Positions 11,801 to 23,215 of a DNA stretch of 64,000 bases are shown here, in pieces. The stretch's first letter is position 1; every line of letters begins with the position of its first letter. The notes below the pieces were generated by a model. That model was not told the DNA's origin, did no database searches, and saw nothing but the letters and a program-made list of their open reading frames with translations. The position numbers and the translations under genes are program-made. The stretch spans positions 14,752,992-14,816,991 of the forward strand of contig JASSKH010000003.1 of assembly GCA_031763025.1 (NCBI GenBank). The letters run 5' to 3'. Origin of the DNA: Macrocystis pyrifera. Its lineage: Eukaryota > Sar > Phaeophyceae > Laminariales > Laminariaceae.

Positions 11801-14800
11801 CAAAAAATAACAATGTCGACGATGTCACGGACGTCCAGTCCAGTCACCCAGCCACGCAAGCAGTGAGCAGAGACTATGTACTTTTAATATTACAGCAGTT
11901 GTAGCGGTCCGGATGTATACTACTGTATGAACACCTGTGTAACCACTCCACAACGTACGAGCAGGACTACGCACAGCACCAACGCAAATCAATAAAGCAC
12001 GAAGAGCAGCAAGCTTGGCGGCTGAACAAAAAAAAATTAAAACTTTTGAAACCTTCTCTCCGATCAAGGCTTCGTTTCGGCTCCAAGGTTCTGCCAGAAT
12101 ACCACCCACGTTTTTTGGGGACAGGCCACTTGGACCTGTGGTGAGGGATAATTTTTTGCAGCTCTAAAAAAAACGATCACAGAACTACGTGCACGTATAC
12201 ATCTACAGCGGTATAGTGCCACGCTGTCGTGAGACTAACTTTCGCCGACGAGCGCTATTTTTGCGCAATATGGGAGAAGTTCAGGTACGCGAAGATGATC
12301 ACGAGCTGGCAGACCATAAAAAATATTAATACGAAGATGCGGCACGTACCGGCACGCCGTGTAAATCGTACCAGATACGAGCTTTTTGGATAAAAATGTA
12401 AAAACCCTTAGAGAGAGCTGCATGGACGTTTTTTGGGGGGGAGCTCCTTGGGTTACTGCTGTATTGTAGAACAACTTTTGGAGTAGCAAAAGGGTTAAAA
12501 TGTAAAAATCACAATTGGGTCGTAAGGGGAACTGCTGCTGTAGTCTATCATACCAGGTAGCATATTTGTAGGAACAGCAGTAGCGTAACTAGGGTATGTG
12601 CGTCGAGAAAGAGGAAACCGAGGCCGACGCCGTCAGTGCCGAAGCCATTGCGAAATGGTAGAAGTGGTGCTTTGGTGGGGTATGATAGTCGTACGTGTAC
12701 TGGGAAGGTGCCAATGGTGTGTGCCGTGCAGCGCGTTTTTTTTGTGGTTTTGTCGAGGTGGGGGTGCGCTGTGCGCTGTATAATATATTGCGATCGCATA
12801 TTTCAAATACCAGGTACTAAACAAAACAAAAACTCCCATCCTGCACATCCGGGGGTCAGGGATAAACTCGGGAGAACACAAAAAAAAGCAACTTGGAGTC
12901 ATCAGGGCCCGTCAAAAACGGAGAAAGACAAAGGCTAAAAACAAGAGCTTAAAAAGACAAACAGGCTTTGCGCTTTAGGGGGGGGAAAAAAATAGAGGAA
13001 TACACACGAACGCAGCAGACGCGTGAAAAACGAAAACCTAAAATCCAAAAACGAGAATGAGTCATGAGAGCCCTCCAAGACTCCCTAAGCTGCGCCTGGC
13101 AAAATTGAAAGACGAATCTAAGACGTGCTAAGACGCAATATAGCGAGCAAGACGAGCCTCTCTCTGAAAACGGATATAAGGCCGTTTCCTATGCGGTTCG
13201 ATTTTGAGCTTCAGATTTTGACCCGATAGCGTTTTCAGATGTGAACTTGGCAAATCGAAACAGTCTTCCTGCGGAAAAATCAGATTTACTGTGTGTGTAG
13301 AGATTCGAGCAACGCCGAGACCAACTGCTGTTATTGTGGTTTGGCGCCGCGAAGAGACGCGTTGGGTGCGCTGCCCTGCGCGTAGGACGCAAGCGTCTGA
13401 GCCAAGGCTGACTGCCTCTGGTCTGGCGGCGAAGAGACGTGGAGAGTGCGCTAGAGCCAACCTGTCTTGGTGTTTTGTGTTCCATTTTGTGACTGACTGC
13501 TGCTGCTGGCTGCTGTACAGCAGTGTAGTCTACGAGTACGTATCCACAGAGAGGTGCGTGCCTAGTGCGCTTCTCTTGGTCCCTAGGCCCGAGCCCGCGC
13601 CAGCCGACTGTAGTCTGGCCACGGAGGTACGCCCCGCCCGCGCGTCGGGCGCGAAGCAACGTCGCTATACAGTTATGTCACCTTCCAACTCATTGATCGT
13701 TCTGCTGCTGTTTGCTGTCGTGGATACCATCTTGAATTTAGAGAGCATGCCATTTTCGATTAGAAAATCTGATGACCCAAGTCGTTGGATTTTGGCCAAA
13801 ATCCGACGACTTGGGTCATCGGATTCTCAAATCGCAAAAAAATCTGGCCGGATTTTGCATATTTGGACTGCATAAGCAGGGTCATTCATTTTTTAAATCG
13901 AAAAATACACATCTGAAGCTCGAAATCGAACCGCATAGGAAACAGCCTAGGACAAATTTGAAGACACGTCTTATTAATAGAAGATTGGGCCTATGCATAT
14001 GAATATGATAGCACAGACAATGCGTGTGCTGGATGTCGACGGGTAGAAAGTGGCAAATTTTATACGTCACGGGACAGCTTTCGCGGACATTAATTGCGCG
14101 CCGCGTAATGTATATAAAATCCCTGCTCTGGCAGGTACTGGAGCAATGTATAGTCATTCCCGTTGACTAGAGACAACTTTTATGAGAATCCTCGGCAGAC
14201 ATCGATCGATAAAACCAACGACACCGTCATGAAATCTGAACGGAATGCGCTGGTTAAGGTCTCCGACCCAGCCTAGTGTCACAGTGCTCACACCTCGGTC
14301 GGTGATATGTGGCATAGGCTGACCAGGCGTCTGATAAAAAAAACATCTTGGCACTGGTCTGTAGAAGACAGACGACAAAAAAAACTCTCGACCCCTCTCC
14401 GATGGTAAAAAAGTAGACCATTTTACAGGTTTGACATCGATTGACAAGCCCAACGATTACGTCACGAACTCTGAATGAAGCGCGCTGGTTAGAGGCTCCG
14501 ACCCACACTAGTATCACAGTTCTCACACCTCGGTCGGTGATATGTGGCGTAGGTGGGCCAGGCGTCTACTAAAAACATATTTGGCAGCTGATGTGTAGAA
14601 AACACACGACGAAAACTCTCGATTCCTCTCCGTTGGCACGAAACGGAACTTTTTGGAAGTTTTGACGAAGAGCATAGGACGCCGCGGCCAACCTCTCGCC
14701 CCCTACTAGACCACGGATTCCAATTATACTCGTACCTCCCAGGCCATAATTTACACTCATTGGTCTTGCCCGGTACCAAGCTCGTTGACCGTGGGTGGAT

Positions 14801-16253
14801 TATATGTCGAGATCGAAAGTTAATCGTCGCGTGACTGCGACTGCGGGTCTGCGAGCTGCGAGTTGTGTCTTTCTTCTTCTACTTTGTGTACGGCGTGATT
14901 TCACGTGGTTCCCGTGGTTTCCGTTAATACAGCGATTTTATTGGAAGATGGCTCCCGTCGTTCGCGTTATTTCAGCCATTTGATTGGAAGAAAGCTGCCG
15001 TCGACTGCCCCGTGTTATTTTAGGCTTGCCATACGAAGAACACACACTCTGATTCTACCAGCAGTAGTCGTCGGTGTTTAACTATTAACACTGATATAAA
15101 ATGTGTTCAGATTATGAGCATCTTGCTGTGCTGCAAGAATACAGAGTTTTGCTGGGCTGCAAGAATACAGAGTTTTGCTGGGCTGCAAGAATACAGAGTT
15201 TTGCTGGGCTTCAAGAATATACCTGGTAGAGGGGGGCAGGCCATCACTGCACCACCACAACACCCAACGAGGCCAGTAGTACTAGTAATACTTCTACTGT
15301 AGGTACACGCACGGTATGTACGACGCGAACGAAAACGTTGTACACCAGCAGCAGCAGTACCATCTACCACCAGCACCAAGCACACAGCAGCACAGCACAG
15401 GAGTTGCTACACCCTACACCGCCGTACTATTAATATGAACACTGCTGTACGGCGGTACCAGGTACGTATGATCTATGATCCGATACCAGGTACCTGGTAC
15501 TTACTCATATTATTACCAGCGAGGTGCGTTGAGGTCGAGAAAACTATTCAGCGGCAGCGACCAGCGACGCGTGCGAAAAAGAACAAAAAAAAAAACAACG
15601 CACTTCCTGCTGTTTGCACTTCCTCCCCTCCAAACAAAGAAAAAGTTTGACCTTCCACCTTTGTGCAAACGCTGTTCGAGCGTTCGCGGCGCCGGCTTGC
15701 ACGTTTTCCTTCTCGTCTTTCACGTGGGAACATCAAGTAGCCACGCTCCAGGCGGCATCGGTCTTATGTCGCTGCGTACACACCACACCACACTATACCT
15801 ACAGCGACAAGGATCAGCTTGGCAGGATTCAAGAACTTGCAAGCAAGTCAGCAAGTCGAAGGTAAAATACGAGCTTTCTCCATCATCGAGCCAACAGACA
15901 GGAGACGTGTCTGTTGTACACGAGCAAGGCTACGGCAGTACGCCAGGCAAAATCCACCGGGGTCTACCCTCGAACACGAACAACTCGCGGTCTCGAATCT
16001 CAGCCGCCATACACGTATTGCAACAAAGGTATAACACCCTGACCGAGGCACTGGGGGGGGTGGAAGAAACAGTTCACAACTCACAAGCGCAAGAGCAACT
16101 CACCACGACGGCCTTGGGGAAGTAGGACTCATTCTTGTCGTCGGGGTGCTGCCAGATAACGACAACATACAAGTTGATCGCTAGCAAGATTAGCAGTGCC
16201 GCAAACAGCACAACATAAAGCCACCAGTCGGCCTCTATCCCGAGCGTCGCCAT
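1478..16253 (-). CDS. LMBRD1: LMBD1/LMBR1-family multispanning membrane protein, 10 exons
   Basis: In animals LMBD1 is a lysosomal membrane protein needed for cobalamin export to the cytosol. Exons, 5' to 3' on the minus strand: 16253-16104, 10366-10140, 9220-9085, 8072-7926, 7260-7153, 5923-5708, 4420-4359, 3748-3434, 2768-2669, 1675-1478. They join in phase to 1659 nt (552 residues plus stop; human LMBRD1 is about 540). Visible features are an N-terminal hydrophobic helix (MATLGIEADWWLYVVLFAAL), the LLPID motif, FYEEDD, a basic/acidic coiled-coil loop in exons 6-7, then HPMK and YMNSFLFN, which are strongly LMBD1-like, and a last helix after FFANNVFV. Two introns use GC donors (after 7926 and 5708). 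Intron 1 is 5.7 kb. The last exon holds an internal GTAAGA that could act as a donor, so the extreme C-terminus is less certain. The family call rests on motif order, not a search. Confidence 0.88.
2797..2846 (+). repeat. CAG microsatellite
   Basis: (CAG)n with one CAA interruption, in LMBD1 intron 8 just upstream of exon 9 in gene sense; the transcript carries CUG repeats 30 nt from the acceptor. Confidence 0.9.
3069..3135 (+). mobile_element. SINE-like repeat S2, 3' fragment
   Basis: GTCTCGAAGAGACGCGTGGTC, AATGACTAAGGCAAGCAA and GAGTACCCTGCCC match the 3' part of the copy at 3220-3415 only 250 bp away. Confidence 0.55.
3220..3415 (+). mobile_element. SINE-like repeat S2, running into poly(C)
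   Basis: Contains AATGAGCGCGCACCTGTTGGA, then a 75-bp extra piece with a poly(T) run, then GTCTCTATTA, TCGAAAGGGATGCGTGGTCAA and GCAAGCAACAAACGAGTAC before a C-rich tract. It aligns with the reverse complement of 63,655-63,790, where the extra piece is absent. Confidence 0.65.
4591..4675. repeat. 39-bp unit, two copies
   Basis: ACACTCCATATGATCGCCTG and its neighbour ACACTCCATGTGATCGCTTG are each followed by TTATGCCGATTCTGC. It lies in LMBD1 intron 6, next to exon 7. Confidence 0.7.
4770..4935. repeat. AGATCAT-rich dispersed repeat
   Basis: Shares GCAGGATCT, a TACAGAT segment, CTTGAAACATCTAGATCAT and GATCTGTAGATGATCTG with 10,530-10,740. It lies in LMBD1 intron 6. Confidence 0.6.
5376..5682 (+). 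mobile_element. SINE-like repeat S1, ending in poly(C)
   Basis: Begins CCACGAGGCAGTTACATAG and ends ATATCGGGTA followed by about 14 C. The sequence is about 85 percent alike to 26,508-26,815 over some 300 bp. It lies in LMBD1 intron 6. No protein-coding potential is shared by the two copies. Confidence 0.8.
6846..7088. repeat. GGGTC-rich element G1
   Basis: GGGCCGTTCACCGGTCATTA opens the element, multiple GGGTCGGGTCGG runs fill it, and ACCCGTGAACAGTAAC closes it. The ends are related as inverted repeats (xGTTCACGGGT / ACCCGTGAACx). It lies in LMBD1 intron 5, just before exon 5 on the plus-strand map. Confidence 0.65.
8253..8358. mobile_element. TA-type MITE, copy 2
   Basis: Same family: CTACGGGGGTCCATAGTA at the left and ACTATGGCCCCCCGTAAT at the right. 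It lies in LMBD1 intron 3. Confidence 0.9.
9680..9786. mobile_element. TA-type MITE, copy 3
   Basis: Full-length copy with near-perfect inverted ends, followed directly by an ACC/ACA-rich microsatellite. It lies in LMBD1 intron 2. Confidence 0.9.
9788..10075 (+). repeat. ACC/AAC-rich low-complexity tract
   Basis: Nearly 290 bp of CCA/ACA/ACC triplets with CCGATACCAACA landmarks, in LMBD1 intron 2 between MITE copy 3 and exon 2. Confidence 0.9.
10461..10742. repeat. AGATCAT-rich dispersed repeat, longest copy
   Basis: Dense in GATCAT/ATGATC motifs that can pair with each other. It sits in LMBD1 intron 1 just upstream (in gene sense) of exon 2. Copies at 1-60 and 4770-4935 share its order of motifs. 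Confidence 0.6.
11450..11557. mobile_element. TA-type MITE, copy 4
   Basis: Inverted ends TTACGGGGGACC and GGACCCCCGTAG with the core in opposite orientation to copies 1-3. It lies in LMBD1 intron 1. Confidence 0.9.
11690..11799. mobile_element. TA-type MITE, copy 5
   Basis: Full-length copy about 130 bp from copy 4 and in the opposite orientation, so two copies face each other within LMBD1 intron 1. Confidence 0.9.
13180..13948. mobile_element. foldback element with 37-bp inverted ends
   Basis: The left arm 13,180-13,216 (TTTCCTATGCGGTTCGATTT.. to CTTCAGAT) and right arm 13,911-13,948 are reverse complements with about two mismatches. The 694-bp interior includes two related GCGAAGAGACG segments (13.35 and 13.43 kb), an open frame with no recognisable domain, and a separate hairpin. 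It lies in LMBD1 intron 1. Confidence 0.55.
13771..13820. other. 50-bp near-perfect palindrome (hairpin)
   Basis: GATGACCCAAGTCGTTGGAT through TTTGG pairs with its reverse complement with zero loop and a single T/C difference in 25 pairs. Weaker pairing continues on both sides. Confidence 0.85.
14199..14675. repeat. two tandem units of about 235 bp
   Basis: Units start ACATCGATCGATAAAACC (14,199) and ACATCGATTGACAAGCCC (14,434). Both contain CACACCTCGGTCGGTGATA, CCAGGCGTCT and a CTCTCGA..CCTCTCCG segment. They differ enough to be old. LMBD1 intron 1. Confidence 0.8.
15130..15220. repeat. 26-bp tandem repeat, about 3.5 units
   Basis: Unit GCTGCAAGAATACAGAGTTT plus TGCTGG. The copies are almost identical, so the expansion is recent. 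LMBD1 intron 1. Confidence 0.9.
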
Positions 16254-16462
16254 TATCTTCAGCCCGTAGCCCTCCGACGTGCAACCGGCAGCTGAGAAGT
16301 GGAACCCGTCTCCGCAGTCTCGCAGGTCGGGGAAACGACTCGTCCAACCCCGCACTGTCTCTGACAAGAAAAGCCTCTGTATTTTGTGAAAACTCTTGTT
16401 CTAAAACTCTCGCTCAAATTCCGACACTCGGGCTGCCGTGTCGCTGCGTAAGCCTCGCTGGT
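16254..16462. promoter_or_regulatory. candidate bidirectional promoter
   Basis: This 209-bp interval separates the start codon of the LMBD1 gene (minus) from the first in-frame ATG proposed for the zinc-motif gene (plus). If both starts are right, the two promoters must overlap here. No obvious TATA box was seen. Inferred from gene layout only. Confidence 0.35.
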
Positions 16463-19400
16463 ATGGCTTCGACAAGCGTAAACAGCAAAGTTGTAAAGGG
16501 TGAACTTCATCGCCCGCTTTCAAATTCATCGGTCCTCAAGAACGGAGGCCATAATAAACTAGATGTAACCGACGGGCGAAGAAGCTCCCCTGACCAGACT
16601 TCTACTGCTGATGCTGCTGCTGCTACTGTGTCTCTCGTTCGAACCATCGCCGCACGGACCGGAGACGACGAGCTACGCAGGAAAACCTCTTGTGCCGACG
16701 GCGCCTGTGGCGAGAAGAGCAACGGTAGAGCCAACAGTAGGGAGTCCTACCCAGCTGCTGTATCAGGAGGCGGTAGAGGGAGAAGTGCTAGTGCTAGCAG
16801 CTCGCTCGGATCTCAGCCGACCGAACAGCACCAGAACAACCGGCGGTTGCGGAAAGCAAGAAAAAGCCTCGTCGATCGTCAGGCCGAGTCGTTGGGATGG
16901 ACCGCAAAACCGGTCGGAGACACAGCAGGCGTCGTGGTGCGCCCTCGCCAGGTCTTGCCCCTGCGAAATGGGGCTTCTGACCGGCGGCGTGCTTCTAGTC
17001 CGTCCGCGGCGCATTCCTCGTTGCCCGATGTACTGATGCCTTCTTCAACATCGGCGAGTTTTTTTTCGGCAATTTCGATGACTCCCGCTACTGGGACTAC
17101 GCGTTCCGGTTCACGCAGAAGGGAGACATGGGGCATCACTGTAGGGAATGCAAAAGGCCGTTTTCGGCGCTGAACGAGGCAATCGCAGTGAGAAGGTCAG
17201 GGGATTGCGGATGTAGATGCTAATACCGTTACTCTTGGATCTTGGCGATTCCTTGCGTCGTGGGTGAAGTCCAATAACGTCTATTTTTTGTTTTGGTATT
17301 ATTCTTTACCACGGTACGTGGGTTTGTGGTACACAGTCACCATGGAACGCCTGTCTCGTTGTGCAGGAGTGTACCTGTATAGAATACAAGTCTATCCCGA
17401 GCGAACGTTACCGCCCACTGAGTCGTCCCTATGTACGGGTATACCTGGTACATGGGAAGAGACAGATAGGTATTAAGGTGATGTATACCTGGTAGATATC
17501 AAGGTGATGTTGGCTCATCGACATTAGTAGCCCAAACTCGCGACATCAACGAGAAAACCGCTGGTACTGTTGTGTATGGTACACGTCAAGGAGATGGCAC
17601 ACACAGGAGTACCCAATCTTGATCTCGAAGAAGGTCCGCGATTTTGCGCATCTCAGAAAGTGGGCAAAGGAGTCTCTTGGCGTCAAACCCTCAATAACAG
17701 CTCCACTTTGTACTCATACCACGACGTACGCCCACAGCTTTTCCCTCGTATATATAGATACATACATTTGCAGCACGTTGATGCTTGTCCTTAACCTAGC
17801 CAACCTATTCGACGCTATTCCACGGACGAGGGTAAGCTGTGGGTTCGCTTTCTCGCGCTGCTACCCCATGTTGCCCACCCGGTATCCTCTCTGCTCGTTT
17901 TTGGGAGCTGTTGACTCGGAACACGGTAGCGCGTTCGCCACGAGAACTATGAAGAGTACTCGCAGAGTTAAGGGGACTTCTTGAAGCGTTTTGTGTGGTC
18001 CAATTACTTTGCTCTACGATCGTACTTTGTATACGTATTTGTATCAAATGGACTTTTTTCCCGGAATAGTTTTACTTTTCTCCTCCGGTCGCGGGTCTTT
18101 TCCCAAGCTCTCGGCTGCGGGGCACGCAAGCGGCTCGCGTGCACACTACACCACAGCGCAAGTGTAGGTCCCCGCCGGGCTCCGTGCCGTGTGCTCTGGG
18201 CATTCAAAGTCGCAAAAACCTGGCGAATATTGGCGGGGAGGGCTTCCGCCCAGCTAGAGCCCAAGCAGGCCCATGGAAACCCCGAGGTGTCATTTTGTCA
18301 TTTTTTCACCACGCTGCTACTTGCTGCTTTTCCTCGAGTACCAAAGCAAGCCGTCAAAGGCTAGGCAGACACGGTATTGCGCCAACGCCTCAAGCTTTTC
18401 TCTTTGTGACAGCCACGAGCGGCGCAGCTGCGTGTGCGTATCCTACAGCAGTAGAAACCGAGAGGTCAGGTGTAGTTTCAGCCTTATTTTGTTGCTATCA
18501 TACTAGCTGGTATCTATTTCTGCTGTGTACTTGTGCAGGCATCACATTGCTGCTTCAAGCTATTTAGCTTTGGACGTTGTGTAGCTTTTATGATACATGC
18601 AGCAGTAGCAGTACTTCAGAGTCTTACTTTCGTTTCACATCTACGAACGGTGCTCCTGTATTTGTGCGTGTGCGTGCTTCTGTGGTGTATCATGAACACG
18701 CAACGAGCTAGACAATTCCAACCCGCAGTTCTTCCTCTGAGTTTCAAAAGCACCCGCGCAATACAGCAGCGGTACAACATCAGCGGCAGCATCAATCGAT
18801 ACAACACTTGCCAACCCCACAGGCTCATACACTTAGGAGCGCCTGTGTTCCCCCCTTTCACCTTGCGACGCCCCCGGGATTTGAAGTCAGCCACATCCGA
18901 AGGGGAACCTCGTACTGCAGTATATTTATAGTCAAACGCCACAAAGACGAAGGGGGGTCGAATCGGTGGTTTTGGTAGGAGGGTTAGGGTAAGGTTGGGC
19001 ATGCGCCTCTTTTCGGTACGACGTAGCGCATCCCGCAACTAGTAACGTGTTTTGAGGAAACGCAACATCTGTCACTACGTTTCGAACGCCGGAATACCGC
19101 GTAGTTATCGTCTATGTTGGGTGAGATTGCTGTATTTGATCGAACGGGAGCGCGAAAGTGACACCAACGCATGTCGTATTACGTCGCGTCGGGAACTGAC
19201 TCACTCCGTCAGCACTGTACCGTTAGCTTGTGTTTGTGTTGTCGGGAAGCACTTTTCCCGGGGACGATATGCTCGTTTTCTCAGAACGACATCATATATA
19301 CGCGAGCCGGACTTGGCGCGGTCGTGCACACGCACCTTCAACCCCGGTCAACCTACTGTATATGAATAGTCCAGACCTACCAAGGTTGTACATACCGTGG

Positions 19401-19745
19401 GGATCGTCGGCCTGAGTGCATGTTGTTGCATTTGCTACAAATACGCCGCTTTTTCCTCTGCAAACCCTAAAGGTATGGAATGTGACTCGCGGTGTCCTTC
19501 CTTCTGTGTCCAAAACGTACGCTGTTGGCTTTGAATGATCCTTGCCTTATCCGATTGCCTGTCTCCTGTTGTTCAGGGGCGGGCGCATTGAGCTGCGGTA
19601 CCACAAGCAGTGTTTCAGCAATATTGCTGACCCGCGCAGCCAGCCGGCAAGCTCAGCGAACGTGGGGAAATTCGTACAGACACTGAGGGGCACAGTGGCG
19701 CCGGAAGAGCTCTATCGTAAAATGCGCACGCGTGGTCATTGGTGA
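16463..19745 (+). CDS. Ser/Arg-rich protein with C-terminal CxxC...HxxxC zinc motif
   Basis: No family was recognised. Proposed exons are 16463-16951, 16999-17195 and 19577-19745, in phase for 284 residues. The first exon is Ser/Arg/Gly-rich and probably disordered. The second and third encode a compact domain rich in aromatics (FFNIGEFFFGNFDDSRYWDY), then HHCRECKRPF, and after the second splice GGRIELRYHKQCFS followed by ADPRSQ. This gives C-x2-C-x23-H-x3-C, a plausible zinc site. The large intron (AAG/GTCAGG to TTCAG) is phase-compatible and restores the zinc pattern. The first intron is only 47 nt, so a frameshift or another 5' structure is possible. The proposed ATG lies 210 bp from the start of the divergent LMBD1 gene. 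The last exon has a decayed paralogue near 31.9 kb. Confidence 0.5.
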
Positions 19746-20796
19746 CCAAACCTGATCGCAAGCCGCGGCCGAGGCCCTTCTAGTAGTGACTTTTCGCAGC
19801 GACGTACACATCAAGAAGCAACCTGGTGCGAGGGAGGGGGCATGAGAACCAGTGCACAATCCACGTTCTCAAGACGAAGGTAAGCAGTACTGACTCCCTT
19901 CGTCTTGCCGAGCCTCGAGTGGCGAAAGTCAAGGTGCCTCACGAGAATGTCCTTGGCGATGTCCGGGGTGTGGTTTGCAGCTATGATGGTAGATGTATTT
20001 TTGGCTTTTTCCGGGGGCGGAAATGGAACCCTTCAATCGAACCATCCATTACCTACGAGTGGCGCTCAGTTTGCATCACGCAATATTTTTTCGTAATCTC
20101 CCGCGGCGCGCCCGATACAGCCCGATACTTCAGTTAACAAGGTGCAGGGGCGTCGAACGGCGTCGAACCACGCCTTCGCTCTTCCGTCATCCGTCAACAA
20201 CGACTTTTGGGACGAGCCAGTGGCACTGCATACACGTTCCCTGCTTGACGCTTGAAAGCTACTGGACTACGATAGAATCTCACCGTCAGATTGTTTCGTA
20301 CCCCCTTGCCCGCCCCTCTTCCATCCTAAGGTGTCCATGTGGCCGATGTTTCCCCGGCGCTTGAAGCCCTCGGAAAAAGTTAGGCTCAACGCCTGGTGCC
20401 GTTTGCCCGTCATGAACATACCCCGGCAGCCCACGAAGGTGCGAGGGCGCTACAGCGGATTACGTAGGAACAAAATGAGGCGAAACTGCGGGGAGCGCAA
20501 GATAGAAAGTCGAACGTTTCGCTGGTGGCTAGGCTTGTTAGGATTGATGTGGCTTACCAGTTTCATTTCTATTGTTTTCCTGCAACCACACCATGTACAC
20601 GTGAGTTTTCATTACCGTTTCATCCATTCGAAGCCACAGTGCTGCACGGCGGAGTGCGGCAGCATTTCCGTTTCCCTTTCTAGGCTGTGATACACGTAGC
20701 TGAGTATGCCGGCTCTCGTGGAAGTACCGTGCTTTTGAACGTGAACGTGCAGACGCATCTTACTGGTTTCACCCTTCTCACTTTGCATGTATTTCT

Positions 20797-20903
20797 ATTG
20801 CCGGGGACCATAGTTAGTAGGACCTATGGTATACATAAAAACCCACATATTTACCTATTTTTACTAACAATATTTGGTCCTATTTACTCTGGTCCTCAAG
20901 TAG
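20797..20903. mobile_element. TA-type MITE, copy 6 (degenerate ends)
   Basis: The interior is intact, but the left end is TTGCCGGGGACC and the right end GGTCCTCAAGTAG, so this copy is older or damaged. Confidence 0.8.
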
Positions 20904-22669
20904 GAGCAATCGCTGCCTGCATACATAGAGCCGCTTTCGTTGAATGCTAGATGTTCGATGCCAGCCGTGCACCCTGTTAGCAAAGGCCCCTTCTTCCCAT
21001 GCGACTGCAGTGATATATCTAACAAGGATATTAGCGCTGCTACACAGTTCGGTGTGTTCGTTGCCGATTTTACGGTTGGTGTGCCCGTGCAAAAGGGATG
21101 GCATTACCTGTGTGCCTGGAGAGCCGCAAAATAAAATTTCTACTGCTGTTTACAGGAGGGAAAATATCAATCGAACAACCGATCGACCGACCGACCGACC
21201 GATCGACCCCCTCGCTCCGTTATTGTTCAGATCAACACTTCAAGTGCGACATCAAGCTCATCAGAACCGATTTGCGTTTGCGCATGCAGTTTTGATGAGG
21301 GTGGAGTGACCATGGATGGGACGTCGTCAATAGCGTAGACCGTGTAGACGCAGTCGTGTAGTTCTCACTTGATGAGTCAAAACTTGGCGTCAATCTTCTC
21401 CTTGTGGCGCAAATTAGTTATTCTTCGTCGGCGTCTGCGGTTTCACGGGCTTGGGGACGGGGCGACCGTCTTTGGCCATCATACGTACGGCAGAGGGGGC
21501 GTTTTCGCGAGGGGGGAGAAACGCGATTTGTTCCGGTGCTTCGAAACTAAAACCGGACCGATCGTCCATTCTCTTCGACATTTCCTGTTTCTGTTCATAG
21601 GATCTATGAACTTCGATCTGATCAGGTACTCACTCAAGAGGTGCTCCGACAAATGTTGCTGTCATGAACATACGGTGTGTGCGAGGGAGGTCGGAATTGT
21701 CTTGTGCGCTGATTGCGGAGTGGATATTTGTTTTTTTGAGGGGTCGCTCGTATGATCGCACTTATTCCTGCTCGTTTCTACAACAGTAGCGAATAGTGAG
21801 ATTGCCCCGAGCACATCGGTATTGCCCAATCAATCCTGTGTCTACTTGATTCCGCTGTCACCGTGAGCGCGCATGATTAATGTTGCATCGATTTCAACCA
21901 TTGGTACAGCAGTAGTGCTAGCACAGGAGAGCGAATAGAGCAGGAAGGTGGGGGTCACAGCTCATACAGAATTCCTTGCGTGCTCTGAGCTGGTATCGTA
22001 CCAACTACGAGTATATATCGCACTGCACCAGGAGACAAATTGGGTAAAGCATAGTTGGAGTAGGTAATGCAAGACTTATAGAGTGACCGCATCGGATGGG
22101 ATACACGGCACCCCTTCCTTCTCCGGCTTATCGTCGTCCTCCGCCGTATCGGTCATATCCTCCGTTGTTGCAGTCTGTGCACCCTCTTCCTTCACGCCTC
22201 TGCCAGAAGATATTGTACCATGGAACTGCTATCCGTACGCTACTATCTCGGTGGTTACATAAATATGTACAGCGAAAGTTCCGTGCTCACAAGCTACGAG
22301 ATACAAGTGAGTTCTGTGGCCTCAAGTCTCAAGCTACCATACAGACCATACATTGCAGTAGGGAAGCTTGCATGATACCTGGTAACACGTACCTGGTACC
22401 TGGGAAGGTACGCATTCAGATGAAAACAGACGTGAGTGTGCAAAAATGCTGGGTCGTGCAAGCGAAAAAAATCAAGAAGAGTAAAAACGAAAAAAAAAAT
22501 GAAGAAACTGAAGAAAAAAAACAGCCCAATTTTTTTTTTATCGTACGTACTTTTACTAGCCGGCAAAAAAAAAGGTTTGGTGTCGACCACACGACACAAG
22601 GCGATACGAGTTACTGGTAGCAAAACCTAACCTTCAGCAGGCACATTAGAGTGGGAGGGCATGGGCCTC

Positions 22670-23215
22670 AGGCTTCCTCTTCTTGCTGAACCGTCTACAG
22701 GCGGACGGGTTTGCGCCAGGGCCTAGGTTTGACGTGTGTTTGATGAGTTCCCACAAGGAACCGTGGCTTGAAGGCCATGTGCGCTCTCTTCGCCCTACTG
22801 CTGTAGTTTTCTGCCTCTTCAGTCGGGCGGCAGCAGGCCGACTCACACACAAGAAGAAGATGAACACAGCTCATGTGGCTGCAATTACCGCCGCTGCTAC
22901 TTCTTGCTGCAGTATAGGGGATTGGCCCGACGATATCGAAGCGCTCAGTTGCATCAGGGTCCCCGCAGTCAACGGCGATCTGCGGGGAACTTCGGCGGCA
23001 ACACTCCTATTATCCCGCGCGGTATACCTAGTAGGTGAAAGACAGCAACAACATGAACGGCAGAAAGGTTTCACCGAACTACATGATGCAGGATGGACGG
23101 AGGGGTCGCAAAAGAGGCGGCAGGCCTCAGACGACGCGTGGCCCGAGCCAACACCGAGAGGCGGGCAAGCAAGAAAGACCTGGTGCGCCACCTCTCTGAG
23201 AGGCACCGACGTGAG
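22670..23215. repeat. diverged duplicate P1
   Basis: Shares with 28,905-29,310 a GCTGAACCRTCTAC segment, a GCGGCAGCAGGCCGACTC / GTGGCGGCAGGCCGACTC segment followed by AAGAAGATGAACACA, and CACCTCTCTGAGAGGCAC. Order and spacing are conserved loosely. Confidence 0.55.

Noticed and set aside
13291..13875. 194-residue open frame inside the foldback element
   Set aside because: No domain, contains the palindrome, Arg/Ser-rich composition typical of chance frames in GC-rich repeats.
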